NCBI GenBank assembly: GCA_046597185.1
Contig: JBKJLF010000542.1
Location: 1-5,126 of the forward strand
Direction of reading: 5' to 3'
DNA from: CAMBDR01 sp046597185
GTDB lineage: Bacteria; Pseudomonadota; Gammaproteobacteria; Burkholderiales; Burkholderiaceae_D
DNA length: 5,126 nt
In this document: positions 4,922 through 5,126 of the stretch, piece after piece
How the letters are laid out: the number at the start of each line of letters is the position of its first letter
How positions within the stretch are numbered: the first letter of the stretch is position 1
Position numbers and translations under genes: made by a program
The notes under the pieces: model-generated
The model's input: only the letters and a program-made list of their open reading frames with translations
What the model was told of the DNA's origin: nothing
The model's database searches: none

Positions 4922-4937
4922 GTGGCATGTGTGCCAC
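4922..4937. other. Perfect 6-bp hairpin with four-base loop
   Basis: GTGGCA-TGTG-TGCCAC is an exact stem-loop. On the minus strand it is followed by an AT-rich stretch (CAATTTACTTATGTTTT) without a continuous T run, so a weak terminator for something upstream on that strand is possible but not convincing. Confidence 0.28.
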
Positions 4938-5014
4938 CTTCAGCAATTGGTCGTACCCTATCTGAGTATTGCATGAGCCGTATCAGGTCACCATAAAATA
5001 CAATCAGAAATTTC

Positions 5015-5125
5015 ATGTATTTAGCGGACGGGGCCATTGTGCCAGCCTATATGAAAGCGGCGCGCATTGCTGGCCGCAATGGTGAAACCATACTATACCG
5101 CGCTATTGGCACCGTAAATGTTTGA
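5015..5125 (+). CDS. Short ORF near the window end, possibly a gene remnant
   Basis: An open frame of 36 codons (MYLADGAIVPAYMKAARIAG, then GRNGETILYRAIGTVNV) ends at TGA 5123-5125. The composition is protein-like, with alternating small, hydrophobic and charged residues, and reads like the C-terminus of something larger. There is no ribosome binding site before ATG 5015 or the internal ATG 5051, and the frame is closed by TAA at 4994. It may be a decayed 3' end, a small gene with a poor start, or chance. I recognise no family. Confidence 0.22.
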   Translation: MYLADGAIVPAYMKAARIAGRNGETILYRAIGTVNV

Positions 5126-5126
5126 C

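Larger units (their letters stand above)
4788..5126. other. Hairpin-rich region upstream of the peptide gene, no confident gene
   Basis: This segment holds the upstream region of the double-glycine peptide gene. It has several short inverted repeats: GGATA-ACAG-TATCC (4815-4828), CCGGC...GCCGG (4843-4866), the palindrome AGCTTGCAAGCT (4887-4898) and GTGGCA-TGTG-TGCCAC (4922-4937). The AT-rich stretch directly before the peptide's ribosome site (TTTAATTTATATTTT on the minus strand) could hold a -10 element, but no matching -35 is clear. The short frames present (for example plus-strand 4801-4914, 37 codons) lack ribosome sites. The far end contains the doubtful ORF at 5015-5125. Confidence 0.5.

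Noticed and set aside
4840..5037. Minus-strand ORF of 65 codons upstream of the peptide gene
   Set aside because: It has no ribosome site, an unusual composition (CFFCNNPACGFPC end), and runs through several inverted repeats; it is most likely a chance frame.
1..5126. CRISPR array, tRNA, rRNA, transposase or integrase
   Set aside because: No short regularly spaced repeats, no cloverleaf-like segments noticed by eye, and no coding region with transposase or recombinase motifs. The long direct repeats lack terminal inverted repeats, so an insertion sequence is unlikely.

Overview
The window looks like an accessory region of a Gram-negative proteobacterium, probably beta- or gamma-class. This rests on moderate GC, Shine-Dalgarno-led compact genes and a proteobacterial-style XRE regulator pair; nothing in the window fixes the genus. 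No rRNA, tRNA, CRISPR array, transposase or integrase was seen.

Layout: bases 1-310 hold no confident gene, only a perfect 14-base palindrome. Two paralogous XRE-type helix-turn-helix regulators (311-751 and 842-1312) lie in tandem on the plus strand. Everything from 1354 to 4775 reads on the minus strand and converges on them. In transcription order it runs: a 59-aa peptide with a textbook double-glycine leader (4775-4596); a CPBP (CAAX/Abi-type) intramembrane protease (4524-3679); a 108-aa proline-rich PDxPQP-repeat protein (3430-3104); a 42-aa chimeric mini-ORF (3049-2921); a second proline-rich protein of 127 aa (2662-2279); and a 289-aa multi-pass membrane protein (2223-1354). Bases 4788-5126 are mostly non-coding, contain several inverted repeats, and end in a short ORF of doubtful status.

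The most notable structure is a duplicated cassette. A block of about 405 bases (3' end of the protease, intergenic promoter region, first 32 codons of the proline-rich gene) occurs twice, 767-768 bases apart, with about 97% identity between the genes. The first 28 residues of the mini-ORF align with the start of the large membrane protein, while its last 16 residues copy the C-terminus of the CPBP protease. It is therefore the junction of a tandem duplication running from inside the protease gene to inside a membrane-protein gene. The conserved order 'proline-rich protein, 54-55 base gap, membrane protein' marks a two-gene unit of unknown function.

Working model (inference): the double-glycine peptide is a bacteriocin-like or signalling peptide. 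The CPBP protein would give immunity or help processing, and the proline-rich/membrane-protein units would be accessory modules under duplicated promoters. One or both XRE regulators may control the locus. No ABC exporter or C39 peptidase is present in the window, so export would need genes elsewhere.
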